Source: a virus
Virus record (IMG/VR): IMGVR_UViG_3300032246_002821
Span: 118,954 to 182,953 of that record
Length of the DNA stretch: 64,000 bases
Strand: one strand, 5' to 3'
Shown: positions 7,533 through 16,214 of the stretch, piece by piece
Layout: every line of letters begins with the position of its first letter
Position numbering within the stretch: position 1 is the stretch's first letter
Made by a program: the position numbers and the translations under genes
The notes under the pieces: generated by a model
What the model saw: the letters and a program-made list of their open reading frames with translations, nothing else
Database searches by the model: none
What the model was told of the DNA's origin: nothing

Positions 7533-8912
7533 ATGCGTGTTTTGGAATTGTTTGAGAGCGAATATCCTGCTAAAGCTGATCTAACCAACTTGGCTAAGAT
7601 AATCCACAGTGAGCTGCCTGCTATCCGTCTTAAAGTAAAGGGACGTGAACGCGGCAAGGCTGTGGCACACATCCGTGCCTATGGTGTCAGCATCGCCGAA
7701 CTGGTCAGCACTATGGATCAGTTGGGTTTCGCACAAGCAGATCTAGACAAGGAACAGACTGGTCTCACTGGCAAAGCCGGTGCCACCACATTCAGTTTTG
7801 TTAGAGAAGGCAGCAAATATACCATCATCCTGATGCCCAGCGGCACAGTACAGCGCAAGGAATTCACACCAGTGAACCTGGGCCTGGCTGGCAAGAAATT
7901 CAACAGAGATCAATTGATCACTGCTGTGGTGGAAGCTGTCAGTACCCGAGTCAAAGACGCCACACTGCGAAAGGCACTGCTGGCACTGATCGACATCGCT
8001 GTGGCAGGACAGGGCAAATTGCCTCCCGAATTGAACGCTAGCATCGATGCTGCTCGTGGCACCATCAGCCAGGACTTCGGTGAGATCCTGGCTCCCATAA
8101 TGATCATGAAACCCGATGACATCGCAGAGTTTCCAGTGGGCAACAGTCCACTGGTTGATGTTACAGTGGGTGACACCAACATCAGCGTCAAGAGCCTCAC
8201 AGGTTCTGGCACTAGTTTCGCCAGCATCAGCGATCTGATGGACCGATTCGAAGCAGGTATGCAGGCAGATGATCCGCGCCGCAGCAAATACAGTATCCTG
8301 AAACAATTCCATCCCACTAGCGGTGGCAGCAACAAAGACAAGATCATACGTGCCGCAGGAGCGGCTGTTATTCCTGAATACCAGCAGATGCTCAAGACAC
8401 TGGGTATCAGCAGACAGGTCACCGGCTGGGCGCAGATACACGCCTGGTTGCTGTCACAAGATATCGAATATGCCGGTTATGGAGAATGGTTACAGGGCGT
8501 TTATCCCATTATGATAGCAGGCGGTTGGGGTAGACCCGCAGGATTACCGGCAGATGGTCAGCACTATATGGCCAAGCCTAATGCTCCTGATTTGCCACAA
8601 CAGAAAAAAGCCGGCAAACGGGCCTTCGATCAGAATCCAGCCGCGGCAGGCGCAGACATCCTCACATACGTGCTGGGTGTGGGCTTGCTCAACTATGTCC
8701 GTAAGGGAAAAGACGCTCCAGACTACAGCCAGATGATGACAGACATTGTCAGCCAGAGCAACGCAGTGATCGGCAAGATCGACATCACGCTGGACGGCAG
8801 CTTGCGTCTGGTCACCAGACCATTCAGCGAACTGCAATTCGCTTTCCAGTATCACGCACCCAGCCATATCCCCGGCAACAATCTGCCGGGATTCATCGCA
8901 CTTAATGTTTGA
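7533..8912 (+). CDS. 459-aa phage protein: possible nuclease fold or head-targeted protein
   Basis: A 459-residue protein, not assigned with certainty. Residues 1-9 (MRVLELFES) look like a T4 capsid-targeting leader with an L-x-E cleavage site (T4 IPIII starts MKTYQEFIAEA). Around residues 205-225 a segment LVDVTVGDTNISVKSL has the D...xVK spacing of PD-(D/E)xK nucleases, followed by GSGTSFASI. The C-terminal region (about 300-459) is rich in Gly/Pro/Gln. It is followed after 31 bases by a DNA methyltransferase with its own promoter. It could be an internal head protein, a nuclease, or both. Confidence 0.5.
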   Translation: MRVLELFESEYPAKADLTNLAKIIHSELPAIRLKVKGRERGKAVAHIRAYGVSIAELVSTMDQLGFAQADLDKEQTGLTGKAGATTFSFVREGSKYTIILMPSGTVQRKEFTPVNLGLAGKKFNRDQLITAVVEAVSTRVKDATLRKALLALIDIAVAGQGKLPPELNASIDAARGTISQDFGEILAPIMIMKPDDIAEFPVGNSPLVDVTVGDTNISVKSLTGSGTSFASISDLMDRFEAGMQADDPRRSKYSILKQFHPTSGGSNKDKIIRAAGAAVIPEYQQMLKTLGISRQVTGWAQIHAWLLSQDIEYAGYGEWLQGVYPIMIAGGWGRPAGLPADGQHYMAKPNAPDLPQQKKAGKRAFDQNPAAAGADILTYVLGVGLLNYVRKGKDAPDYSQMMTDIVSQSNAVIGKIDITLDGSLRLVTRPFSELQFAFQYHAPSHIPGNNLPGFIALNV

Positions 8913-8937
8913 CATTTAACTGTTCCAGTGCTAGGAT
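8909..8937 (+). promoter_or_regulatory. Sigma70-type promoter
   Basis: TTGACA (8909-8914), 17 bases, TAGGAT (8932-8937), overlapping the stop of the 459-residue gene and directly upstream of the methyltransferase ATG at 8944. The +1 would fall at about the ATG, so the leader is very short. Confidence 0.65.
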
Positions 8938-8943
8938 GATAAA

Positions 8944-9876
8944 ATGATAACTTTATTGAACACAGACTGTCTGCAGGCTGACGTGGCGGATAACAGCATC
9001 GATCTGCTGTTGACTGACCCCCCTTATAACATCAGTTCAGATGGTGCCAAACCCGAATGGCTGGATCCCATCACAGGTGAGAACAAGAACACCATCCACA
9101 ACCAGCGGTTCAGTGAAAGTTTCGAACAGAACTGGGACGATGTAAGTCACGAAGAATTTCTTGCACAGATGACCAGCTGGAGCAATTACTGGTTCGCCAA
9201 GCTACGGCGCGGTGGCAGTTTTGCAGTTTTTATCAGCGATCAATATATCAGTCATCTGTGGAAGATAATGGAGGCCACTGGGTTTGAACCCAAACGAGTC
9301 TGGACTTGGAAAAAGCCAGCCGCAGTGCCTTTCAATCGCCGGGTGAATCCCGTCAGCGGTTGCGAGTATGTGCTGTGGGGTATCAAACCCGGTGGCCCGC
9401 GCACGTTCCACAGCGATGCAACTGAAGGCAGCATTGTGGAACGGTATGCCAGTGCTGACAAGGTCAGCAGCATCGTGTACAAGATGATGAAAGACAGCAC
9501 AGCACCCTATGACCTGCCAGCCATATTCGCGGCAGCGCAGGCCGAGGCTGCTCGTATGCTGGCAGACCGCAAACGCAACGGCAATGTCATACAGTGTGTG
9601 GTACCCAACACCATCACCTACAGCGGTGGCCTGGGCAAGAAGATCCATCCCACACAGAAGCCCACGGAGATACTGGAATATTTCATCGAGCTGTTGAGCA
9701 ATCCTGGCGACACAGTTTTGGATACCTTTGCCGGAAGTGGCAGCACCGGTGTTGCTGCCGATAAACTAAACCGCAACTGCATACTGATCGAACGCGATAC
9801 AAAGATGTTCGCCATTATGAGCAAGCAATTTGAATCTGCCAACCACTTCAACCGTTTATTCGAACAAGAGGTATAA
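8944..9876 (+). CDS. DNA methyltransferase, beta class (N6-A or N4-C)
   Basis: A 310-residue S-adenosylmethionine-dependent DNA methyltransferase. The catalytic motif DPPY is at 25-28 near the N-terminus and the SAM-binding motif DTFAGSGSTG is in the C-terminal third, an order (IV, then target recognition, then I) that defines the beta class. HPTQKP just before motif I is typical. It may protect phage DNA or counter host restriction; the target site cannot be read from sequence. It shares a transcript with the 86-residue gene that starts 2 bases after its stop. Confidence 0.85.
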   Translation: MITLLNTDCLQADVADNSIDLLLTDPPYNISSDGAKPEWLDPITGENKNTIHNQRFSESFEQNWDDVSHEEFLAQMTSWSNYWFAKLRRGGSFAVFISDQYISHLWKIMEATGFEPKRVWTWKKPAAVPFNRRVNPVSGCEYVLWGIKPGGPRTFHSDATEGSIVERYASADKVSSIVYKMMKDSTAPYDLPAIFAAAQAEAARMLADRKRNGNVIQCVVPNTITYSGGLGKKIHPTQKPTEILEYFIELLSNPGDTVLDTFAGSGSTGVAADKLNRNCILIERDTKMFAIMSKQFESANHFNRLFEQEV

Positions 9877-9877
9877 A

Positions 9878-10138
9878 ATGTCTGACAATTTCCGTGCTGG
9901 TACCAAGCGAGTAGTACACACCCGAGCCAACACATCCTTCGCAGACTGGCGCGAAATGGTGCTGCTGGAATATACCAAGTTGGGCGTGGATCCTGGCACT
10001 GTGCGCCCGTTGCGAGAACTTCACGCCTGGGAAGGCGGTGATACCACGCAAGGTTGGGCTACCCACGTGTGGCACAACAATAAACTTCGTGAAAGAACCA
10101 AAGAAATCAATATGTTAAACGGCAAAAAAACCGGATAA
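9878..10138 (+). CDS. Small basic phage protein
   Basis: An 86-residue basic protein starting MSDNFRAGTKRVVHTRANT, with SFADWREMVLLEYTKLGVDP and an Arg/Lys-rich C-terminus ending LNGKKTG. GAGG precedes ATG 9878. No family recognised; co-transcribed with the methyltransferase. Confidence 0.65.
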   Translation: MSDNFRAGTKRVVHTRANTSFADWREMVLLEYTKLGVDPGTVRPLRELHAWEGGDTTQGWATHVWHNNKLRERTKEINMLNGKKTG

Positions 10139-10144
10139 AAACGC

Positions 10145-10172
10145 TTGACAGGCCTATTTCCTGTGTTATATT
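10145..10172 (+). promoter_or_regulatory. Sigma70-type promoter
   Basis: TTGACA (10145-10150), 16 bases, TATATT (10167-10172) preceded by TGTGT, giving an extended -10 look. It drives the 10197 and 10498 genes. Confidence 0.75.
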
Positions 10173-10196
10173 AAGGTATAAGCACAGGGGATAGCA

Positions 10197-10487
10197 ATGG
10201 TACAAGTTAATGGCAAGGCCACCGGTACGATTACCACTCGCGGTTTGATGCGTGACAAATATTTCCTCAGAGGCTACAACGATGTCTCCAAGAACCGCGG
10301 TTGGGACAAGGAATACGACAGCTGGTACACAGGTGCCCAGTGGAATTACGAGCGGGGTCGCCAGTTTGCTGCTGCCACTGCCAGCAAGCTGCCTCCCAAG
10401 GTCAAGACAATGAGCGGCAAGGTGATACTGAGCCGTGATGCCCAGTGGGCATTCGGTGACTTGTTTCGAGAAAACGCTATTATGTGA
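10197..10487 (+). CDS. Small basic phage protein
   Basis: A 96-residue basic, Gly/Tyr/Trp-rich protein: RGLMRDKYFLRGYNDVSKN, then WYTGAQWNYERGRQFAAA and a C-terminal SRDAQWAFGDLF. CAGGGG sits 6 bases before the ATG and a sigma70 promoter lies 25 bases upstream. The YERGRQFA stretch is common in phage proteins of unknown function. Confidence 0.7.
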   Translation: MVQVNGKATGTITTRGLMRDKYFLRGYNDVSKNRGWDKEYDSWYTGAQWNYERGRQFAAATASKLPPKVKTMSGKVILSRDAQWAFGDLFRENAIM

Positions 10488-10497
10488 GGAGACTAAA

Positions 10498-11097
10498 ATG
10501 CCCAATTGGTGCAATAACAATGCCATCATCCGCCACGCTGATCCAGAGATGATCTCAAAAGTGGTCAAAGGCTACGCACACGGCAAGTTGTTCAGTGAGT
10601 TCTTTCCCTGCCCTGAAGAATTGTCAGCCCCTGTAGAGATAGGTGAAAACTATAACGATCGAGTGGCGGCTCAGGAAGCAGCCAATCGCGAAAAATTCGG
10701 TTATAGCGACTGGTATCACTGGTGCACAGACAACTGGGGAACCAAGTGGGACGCTGGGAACGAAAATGACGAGGACCTAGACTGCTTAGATCCCAACAAG
10801 GTACAGCTCAGCTTCGACACAGCCTGGCAGCCTCCCGTGGCATTCTATGAGAAGATGACGGATATAGGTTTCCAGATAGATGCTTTTTATCTGGAAGAAG
10901 GGGTAGGCTTCGTGGGCAAATACACAAGCACTGACGGTGATGAGAATTATAACTTCGATGGTTCCGAAGATCTGGAAGACATTCCAGATGACATCCGGGA
11001 GTTCTGGGATCTGGACACCATCTGTGAATGGCGTGATGCTGAAGAAGACGACGATGAAGAGCCTGAAGAAGACCAAGAGGAAGATGGATCCAGCTAA
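10498..11097 (+). CDS. Api92/DUF1281-like protein
   Basis: A 199-residue protein beginning MPNWCNNNAIIRH, the hallmark N-terminus of the Api92-like ferredoxin-fold family seen in many phages and plasmids. The middle contains FFPCPEELSAP and DNWGTKWDAG, also typical. The C-terminal 60 residues are extremely acidic (runs of D and E). The family has no proven biochemical role. ATG 10498 follows GAGGAG; an upstream ATG in the preceding gene is rejected. Confidence 0.8.
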   Translation: MPNWCNNNAIIRHADPEMISKVVKGYAHGKLFSEFFPCPEELSAPVEIGENYNDRVAAQEAANREKFGYSDWYHWCTDNWGTKWDAGNENDEDLDCLDPNKVQLSFDTAWQPPVAFYEKMTDIGFQIDAFYLEEGVGFVGKYTSTDGDENYNFDGSEDLEDIPDDIREFWDLDTICEWRDAEEDDDEEPEEDQEEDGSS

Positions 11098-11104
11098 TTA
11101 ACAT

Positions 11105-11257
11105 ATGCGATGTGATCCTGCTTTTCGTATGATCTGGATAGAAGGTTATACAGCTAAAAAGAACAATTTACCAGCTGCGGTTTGTCCTTATGACCAGGCC
11201 CAGCTGGTTTTTCATTGGCTCCAGGGGTACACAGATGCGGAATTGGATCAGCAATGA
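11105..11257 (+). CDS. Rmf/CrpP-like mini-protein
   Basis: A 50-residue gene starting MRCDPAFRMIWIEG. It matches the spacing of ribosome modulation factor: EGYTAKK, seven residues later CPYD, then HWLQGYTDA (E. coli RMF has RGYQAG, CPYQ, QWLGGWREA). RMF makes inactive 100S ribosomes; phage and plasmid relatives (Rmf/CrpP fold) are mostly uncharacterised. Its stop overlaps the next start as ATGA. Assignment is by motif only. Confidence 0.6.
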   Translation: MRCDPAFRMIWIEGYTAKKNNLPAAVCPYDQAQLVFHWLQGYTDAELDQQ

Positions 11258-12360
11258 TACAACTACAAACCAAAGATTTTTGTTTCTATGGCAGCAATGT
11301 AAGTTACAACGCAAATGATTTAGCTGACGATATAGACATCTATAATTTAGATCTTAAAGATCATTTTTTATTTTTTATCAATGTAGACTTGATAACACAC
11401 ATAGACTGTTGTGATGAACAATTATTACAGTTGTTGAAAGACTATCAACAAACTGCTTCAGACAATGGCAAGCGATTCCACATAGTATGTGAAAGTATAT
11501 ATGAGGCTCCCAGTTACTCTTATGATCTCAAAAAATTCATATCTAGTATATGTGATAGTTTAGGTATAACGTTAGATGAGATCATATTGTTGACGGGTGC
11601 CCACGATCAACAAGGTGCTCCTGTCAAAGCAGTCAACAGTCTAGCAGTAGCAGCACATAATCTCATATTCCTTGATACCGAATCAGACACTCTACCTCAA
11701 CATCATTTCATCAGTTTAGCACGTTTATTAAAATCTCATAGGATAGCCGCAACAGTTGAGATATTGGACAGAGGGTTGGACGTCTACGGCAAAATTAGCT
11801 TGGGTTCTGGTTATTATATAGATCCAGAAGAAAATAACTTCACATTAGTACCCAAGCATCATAGGCACCGTATGCCTTTACTCCTGGATGGCGATGTTAG
11901 TGGTACTACCAATCCTGCTGAATTCAAGGCAACATCGGACGCTATGACCCATGCTTTTTGCAATCTAGTGATGGAAACCAGTTATGAAAGGGCACTGGTA
12001 CAAGGCAAATGGAATTTGAATTTCGTATCTGAAAAATCTCTTAAACCTTTCGCTTGGGGGCAGGTGCCCCTGTTCGTGGCCCCCGCAGGATTCGTACAGA
12101 TAATCAAAAACATGGGTTTCGATATATTCGAAGATATAATAGATCACAGTTATGACCATGAAACAGATCCCTTCAAACGCATAACGATGGTTATAGATTG
12201 TTTAGCTGAAATATGTGGTCAAGATATTTCTCATTGGCAACAGTATAAAGAAAACAACCAATCCAGATTCGATAGCAACAGACAGATAGCTATGAAAATC
12301 AATAATGATAAGAACCGCATCACCAGAGATAATTTGTGGAATGCAATTATTTCCACATAA
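11254..12360 (+). CDS. TEK-type glycosyltransferase-like protein B
   Basis: A 368-residue paralogue of the protein at 13942. The C-terminal block is FVSEKSLKPFAWGQVPLFVA, then IIKNMGFDIFEDIIDHSYD, the motif shared by all five members. Middle motifs HHFISLARLLKSHR and EILDRGLDVYGKISLGSGYY are shared almost exactly with the 13942 protein. A glycosyltransferase is inferred from the motif and from the adjacent UDP-hexose dehydrogenase and PLP enzyme. ATG 11254 is chosen by ATGA coupling to the Rmf-like gene. The gene is AT-richer than its neighbours. Confidence 0.6.
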   Translation: MIQLQTKDFCFYGSNVSYNANDLADDIDIYNLDLKDHFLFFINVDLITHIDCCDEQLLQLLKDYQQTASDNGKRFHIVCESIYEAPSYSYDLKKFISSICDSLGITLDEIILLTGAHDQQGAPVKAVNSLAVAAHNLIFLDTESDTLPQHHFISLARLLKSHRIAATVEILDRGLDVYGKISLGSGYYIDPEENNFTLVPKHHRHRMPLLLDGDVSGTTNPAEFKATSDAMTHAFCNLVMETSYERALVQGKWNLNFVSEKSLKPFAWGQVPLFVAPAGFVQIIKNMGFDIFEDIIDHSYDHETDPFKRITMVIDCLAEICGQDISHWQQYKENNQSRFDSNRQIAMKINNDKNRITRDNLWNAIIST

Positions 12361-12368
12361 TTAACTAT

Positions 12369-13103
12369 ATGAAAAACATCAGCAATCACATCTGTAACAT
12401 TAATCCTTTTACAGTCAGATCAGATTACTCAAAAGCCAGTCCTTTTCACATAACAGAAGTAAAAAATTTCATACCAGAATCTTTGGTGAAAGAATTATCG
12501 CAAGAATTAGCAGATATCAGTCTGGAAGATTGCAAGCATTTCACAAGGCGCGACAGTTGTATGTATGAACACAATAAGGTGGAAGATACTCCTGTGGCGC
12601 GAGATTTCATCAACATAATGCACAGCAGTCGTATTTTAAAATGGCTGGAATGTGCCACTGGGATGGCTAAATTGATTCCTGATCCCCATCTGACAGGAGC
12701 AGGATATGTCAAGAGTTTTTCCGGAGACAGTTTGAAAATCCATAGCGACTTCAATTGGGTGGAAGAGTTGGGTTTGCATCGCACTGTCAGTGTGGTGATC
12801 TATCTCAACGATGAATGGCAAGAAGACTGGGGCGGTAGCCTTAATTTTTATGACAAAGATAGGAAAACCGTGATAAAAAGCATAACTCCTGGTCCAGGCA
12901 ATGCTGCCATCTGGGGCTACAGCCCCATAGCCTATCACGGTTATCCTGAACCCATGACTTGTCCTGCGGATTACAGCCGTAAAGCACTGAGATTGTTTTA
13001 TTATACCAGCAGAGCTGAACACGATCCTGTGGATCCGCCACATCGCAGCCTATACTGGTTCGATGAAGTTGGCAATCCCGTGGACGACAGGAGCCAGAGA
13101 TGA
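12369..13103 (+). CDS. 2OG-Fe(II) oxygenase (prolyl-4-hydroxylase-like)
   Basis: A 244-residue 2-oxoglutarate/Fe(II) dioxygenase. Iron ligands: H125 and D127 in KIHSDFNW, and H190 in AYHGYPEP; R208 in RKALRLFYYT is the likely 2-oxoglutarate-binding Arg. EDWGGSLNFYD between them is typical of prolyl hydroxylase-like members. In this sugar cassette it may hydroxylate a sugar, lipid or protein; the substrate is unknown. ATG 12369 is 8 bases after the previous stop and the end overlaps the next start as ATGA. Confidence 0.8.
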   Translation: MKNISNHICNINPFTVRSDYSKASPFHITEVKNFIPESLVKELSQELADISLEDCKHFTRRDSCMYEHNKVEDTPVARDFINIMHSSRILKWLECATGMAKLIPDPHLTGAGYVKSFSGDSLKIHSDFNWVEELGLHRTVSVVIYLNDEWQEDWGGSLNFYDKDRKTVIKSITPGPGNAAIWGYSPIAYHGYPEPMTCPADYSRKALRLFYYTSRAEHDPVDPPHRSLYWFDEVGNPVDDRSQR

Positions 13104-13951
13104 ATCATCGCGGGGCCAGAGCCATACCAGATGCAGATCACAGGAACTTTTTCCAGTCATTAAACGTGATGAAAAGTCTATATGATACAGATCTGCCTGT
13201 GAGATTTGCCAAGAAATTCCAGCGTTGGATCACAAATAATCGTTTGAACAGTTTGGAATCCCTGAGCCAATATCAGCACATCAGCCTGTGTGCTGGCACC
13301 AGCCAGGCGTTCGATCATTTTTACATCAAACATCACACCAGGCGTTTCCGCACATTAACTGGGGAGTTCATGTATCACAGGGCTGTGTTCAAGCAAGGAT
13401 ACAAACATCTGGATTATCCTCTGGCGCCACTAGATCCCAACGATGCAGTGATAATCAGCGTACCTTTCAGCGACCTGGGCAGCAAGCATCCTGATACCAA
13501 CGAGATACTGCGCCGTTGCAGCGAGATGGGTGTGCCTGTGCTGCTGGATATGGCCTATGTGGTTTGCAGCAAAAACATAGTCATAGATCTGGACCAGAGC
13601 TGCATAGACACTGTGGTATTCAGTCTCAGTAAGATGTTGTATGGTGCGGAAAACCTGCGTGTGGGAATCAGATTCCAGAAGACCAACAGCGACGATGGCA
13701 TAGATGTGTTCAACAGTGTGGGGATGAACAATAGGCTGGACATCGCTGTGGCTGAGCAGATCATCGACACATTTAAACCAGATTACATCTGGGGACGCTA
13801 CAGTGAGAAATATCAGAAAGTGATCAAAGATATGGGCCTACAGGCCACAGACTGCATAATGTTCGGATTAGATGATCAGGACCGTTATCCGGAATTGAAT
13901 CGCGGCAATAAAACCAATCGCGTTTGTATAAGTGATCAGCTATGCACATAA
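13100..13951 (+). CDS. PLP-dependent aminotransferase-like enzyme
   Basis: A 283-residue fold-type I PLP enzyme. Seen: cofactor-phosphate loop GTSQ at 66-69, VLLDMAY with the Asp150 that pairs with the pyridine nitrogen, and FSLSKMLYGAENLRVG with Lys178 as the Schiff-base lysine. It is shorter than typical class I aminotransferases (350-400), and the small C-terminal domain is reduced. Perhaps it makes an amino sugar or amino acid for the neighbouring transferases. It overlaps the next gene by 10 bases. Confidence 0.7.
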   Translation: MNHRGARAIPDADHRNFFQSLNVMKSLYDTDLPVRFAKKFQRWITNNRLNSLESLSQYQHISLCAGTSQAFDHFYIKHHTRRFRTLTGEFMYHRAVFKQGYKHLDYPLAPLDPNDAVIISVPFSDLGSKHPDTNEILRRCSEMGVPVLLDMAYVVCSKNIVIDLDQSCIDTVVFSLSKMLYGAENLRVGIRFQKTNSDDGIDVFNSVGMNNRLDIAVAEQIIDTFKPDYIWGRYSEKYQKVIKDMGLQATDCIMFGLDDQDRYPELNRGNKTNRVCISDQLCT

Positions 13952-15051
13952 CAGCCACAGACAGATACACTTTTTTCACCTTCAATAATCCCGAGCGTAG
14001 CTATCCTGCCAGGGACATCGTGGCCAACAGATATACAGGTCCAGATCATTGTCTGATAATAGACATCTATAGCATCAATTTCAGAGAGGACAAACAATTC
14101 CAGCATATCCTGGATCATATGACGCCTTATTTCCGAGCAGATAAAAGGCATAGATTGATAATAGATGCTGCCTATGAGGCACCCACATATCGTTATCATC
14201 TCAAGACGTTCATGGATTGGATGGCAGACAATGCTGGTATACCACTGGCAGATCAGGTGATCTTTGGCGGAAGCCAACACCAATTCGATGATCCCATAAA
14301 TTTTGCCCTATGCAACAGCATGGCTATTACCCATATGGTGCTGAAAGACAGCACATATGATCTGGTACCGGAACATCATTATATTAGTCTAGCCAGGATA
14401 GTCAAACGCCATCGTTTGCTCACCACAGTGGAGATCCTGGACAGGGGATTGGAACCCTATGGCTATATGAGCCTGGGCAGTGGTTATTACAACAGGGAGG
14501 GCGAAAACAGTCTGCTGTGGAGAGAGACTCCAGACAGATACAAGGACAAATTCCCCTTGTATATAGAAGGGCTGATAGCACCAGGGGCACTGGCAGAAAA
14601 TCAACACTATGCAGCTGACCCCAAAATGACATTGGCATTTTGCAACGTGGTACAGGAAACCAGTTATGATGCCGAAATCACACCTAGCAACTGGAACACA
14701 CCTTTCATAACAGAGAAAAGCACCAAACCCTTCGCCTGGGGACAGGTTCCTGTGTATGTTGCCACATCAGGGCACGTCAGCTTTGTACGCCAACTGGGTT
14801 TCGATATGTTCGATGATATAATAGATCACGGTTATGATAATGAACACGACGGCCGCAGACGCATATTGATGGCAGTGGATCAATTACAAAAGATCTGTGA
14901 ATTGCCCATAGAGCACTGGCAGCAATACAAACAGCAAAACATTGAAAGGTTCCGACGTAACCGTGAGATAGCGCATAATCTGTATGCCAACAACCAAGAA
15001 ACAATGGTCAGACCCAACACAGAAAATTTACTACGGGTTCTGGATTTATAA
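13942..15051 (+). CDS. TEK-type glycosyltransferase-like protein C
   Basis: A 369-residue close paralogue of the 11254 protein. Shared: HHYISLARIVKRHR, EILDRGLEPYGYMSLGSGYY and the C-terminal FITEKSTKPFAWGQVPVYVA followed by QLGFDMFDDIIDHGYD. The even similarity over the whole length points to duplication followed by divergence; the two flank the oxygenase and PLP genes. Glycosyltransferase activity is inferred only. A perfect late promoter lies across its stop codon. Confidence 0.6.
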   Translation: MHITATDRYTFFTFNNPERSYPARDIVANRYTGPDHCLIIDIYSINFREDKQFQHILDHMTPYFRADKRHRLIIDAAYEAPTYRYHLKTFMDWMADNAGIPLADQVIFGGSQHQFDDPINFALCNSMAITHMVLKDSTYDLVPEHHYISLARIVKRHRLLTTVEILDRGLEPYGYMSLGSGYYNREGENSLLWRETPDRYKDKFPLYIEGLIAPGALAENQHYAADPKMTLAFCNVVQETSYDAEITPSNWNTPFITEKSTKPFAWGQVPVYVATSGHVSFVRQLGFDMFDDIIDHGYDNEHDGRRRILMAVDQLQKICELPIEHWQQYKQQNIERFRRNREIAHNLYANNQETMVRPNTENLLRVLDL

Positions 15052-15054
15052 ATA
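15047..15054 (+). promoter_or_regulatory. T4-type late promoter (perfect TATAAATA), leaderless spacing
   Basis: TATAAATA overlapping the TAA stop of the preceding gene. The expected start site, 6 bases downstream, is ATG 15060, so the UDP-hexose dehydrogenase could be made from a leaderless late transcript. Confidence 0.65.
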
Positions 15055-15059
15055 TTTTT

Positions 15060-16214
15060 ATGAAACTTTCAATGATAGGATTGGGTAAACTAGGTTTGCC
15101 CTGCGCCACCGAAATGGCTCGAAAACATCAGGTTCGTGGTTATGATGTCAGCTTCATACCCACCGTATTTCCCCAGGCAGCAAGCATAGCGGATTGCATC
15201 AAGGACAGTGAATTCATATTCATTGCTGTGCCCACACCGCACGAAACAGGTTACGGGGGCGAGACACCCACCAGCCATCTGCCTGTGAAAGATTTCGATT
15301 ATACACTGGTCAAGCAAGTGCTGACAGAGATCGCCCAGCACAAGACACCAGACCAACAGGTGGTATTGATCAGCACTGTATTGCCAGGCACCACCAGGCG
15401 CGAGCTGGCTCCTATTATTCCCGACATCATCTATAATCCCTATCTGATAGCAGTGGGCACAGTGGCGGCAGACTTCGTGGATCCGGAAATGGTGATAATA
15501 GGTTCTGATGCCAATCCCAATGTGCCCAGATTGATAGAACTATACAAGAGTGTGCTGGTACCAGAAGCCAGATACGAAACAGGCACCTGGGAAGATGCCG
15601 AGGCCATAAAGATTTTTTACAACACATTCGCCAGCATGAAACTGGGGTTTGCCAATATGATTATGGATGTGGCCCTGGGTATTGGGCATATGGATCTGGC
15701 TAACATTACCAATGCACTGAGCAACAGCACCAAGCGCATAATGAGCAGCAAATATATGACGCCGGGCCTGGGCGATGGGGGTGCTTGCCATCCCCGAGAT
15801 AATATCGCTCTGAGATGGTTGAGCGATAGGCTGGATCTGGGTTATGATATGTTCGGAGAGATAATGCGTACTCGTGAAGTGCAGGCACGTAGATTGGCCG
15901 AACGCCTGTGCAGCTACGAATTACCTGTGGTGATACTGGGCAAAAGCTATAAAGAGAATGTGCATAACACAGATGGCAGTTACGGTCTGCTGGTGGGTCA
16001 TTATGTGGAAAAACTGGCTGGCAATGTGAATTACGTGGATCCGCTCAACAATACCGATTACGTGGCCAAGACAGCCAGCACGTTCTTGATCAGTTACCAT
16101 CATGATTGGATATCAGATTATGCAGATTATCCCGCAGGCAGCATCATAGTGGATCCCTGGCGTAGGAATCTGCAGATACCAGGATGCCGGGTGGTCAACC
16201 TTGGACAAGTTTGA
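15060..16214 (+). CDS. UDP-glucose/GDP-mannose dehydrogenase family enzyme
   Basis: A 384-residue NAD-dependent UDP-hexose 6-dehydrogenase, which oxidises a nucleotide sugar to the uronic acid. Seen: N-terminal NAD fold MIGLGKLGLP, central EAIKIFYNTFASMKLGFAN with Lys184 and Asn188, and the catalytic Cys243 in GDGGACHPRD (family GxGGxCxPKD). The C-terminal domain has VILGKSYKENVHNT. This is the clearest evidence that the cassette makes sugars. Whether UDP-glucose, UDP-HexNAc or GDP-mannose is used is not decided. Confidence 0.85.
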   Translation: MKLSMIGLGKLGLPCATEMARKHQVRGYDVSFIPTVFPQAASIADCIKDSEFIFIAVPTPHETGYGGETPTSHLPVKDFDYTLVKQVLTEIAQHKTPDQQVVLISTVLPGTTRRELAPIIPDIIYNPYLIAVGTVAADFVDPEMVIIGSDANPNVPRLIELYKSVLVPEARYETGTWEDAEAIKIFYNTFASMKLGFANMIMDVALGIGHMDLANITNALSNSTKRIMSSKYMTPGLGDGGACHPRDNIALRWLSDRLDLGYDMFGEIMRTREVQARRLAERLCSYELPVVILGKSYKENVHNTDGSYGLLVGHYVEKLAGNVNYVDPLNNTDYVAKTASTFLISYHHDWISDYADYPAGSIIVDPWRRNLQIPGCRVVNLGQV

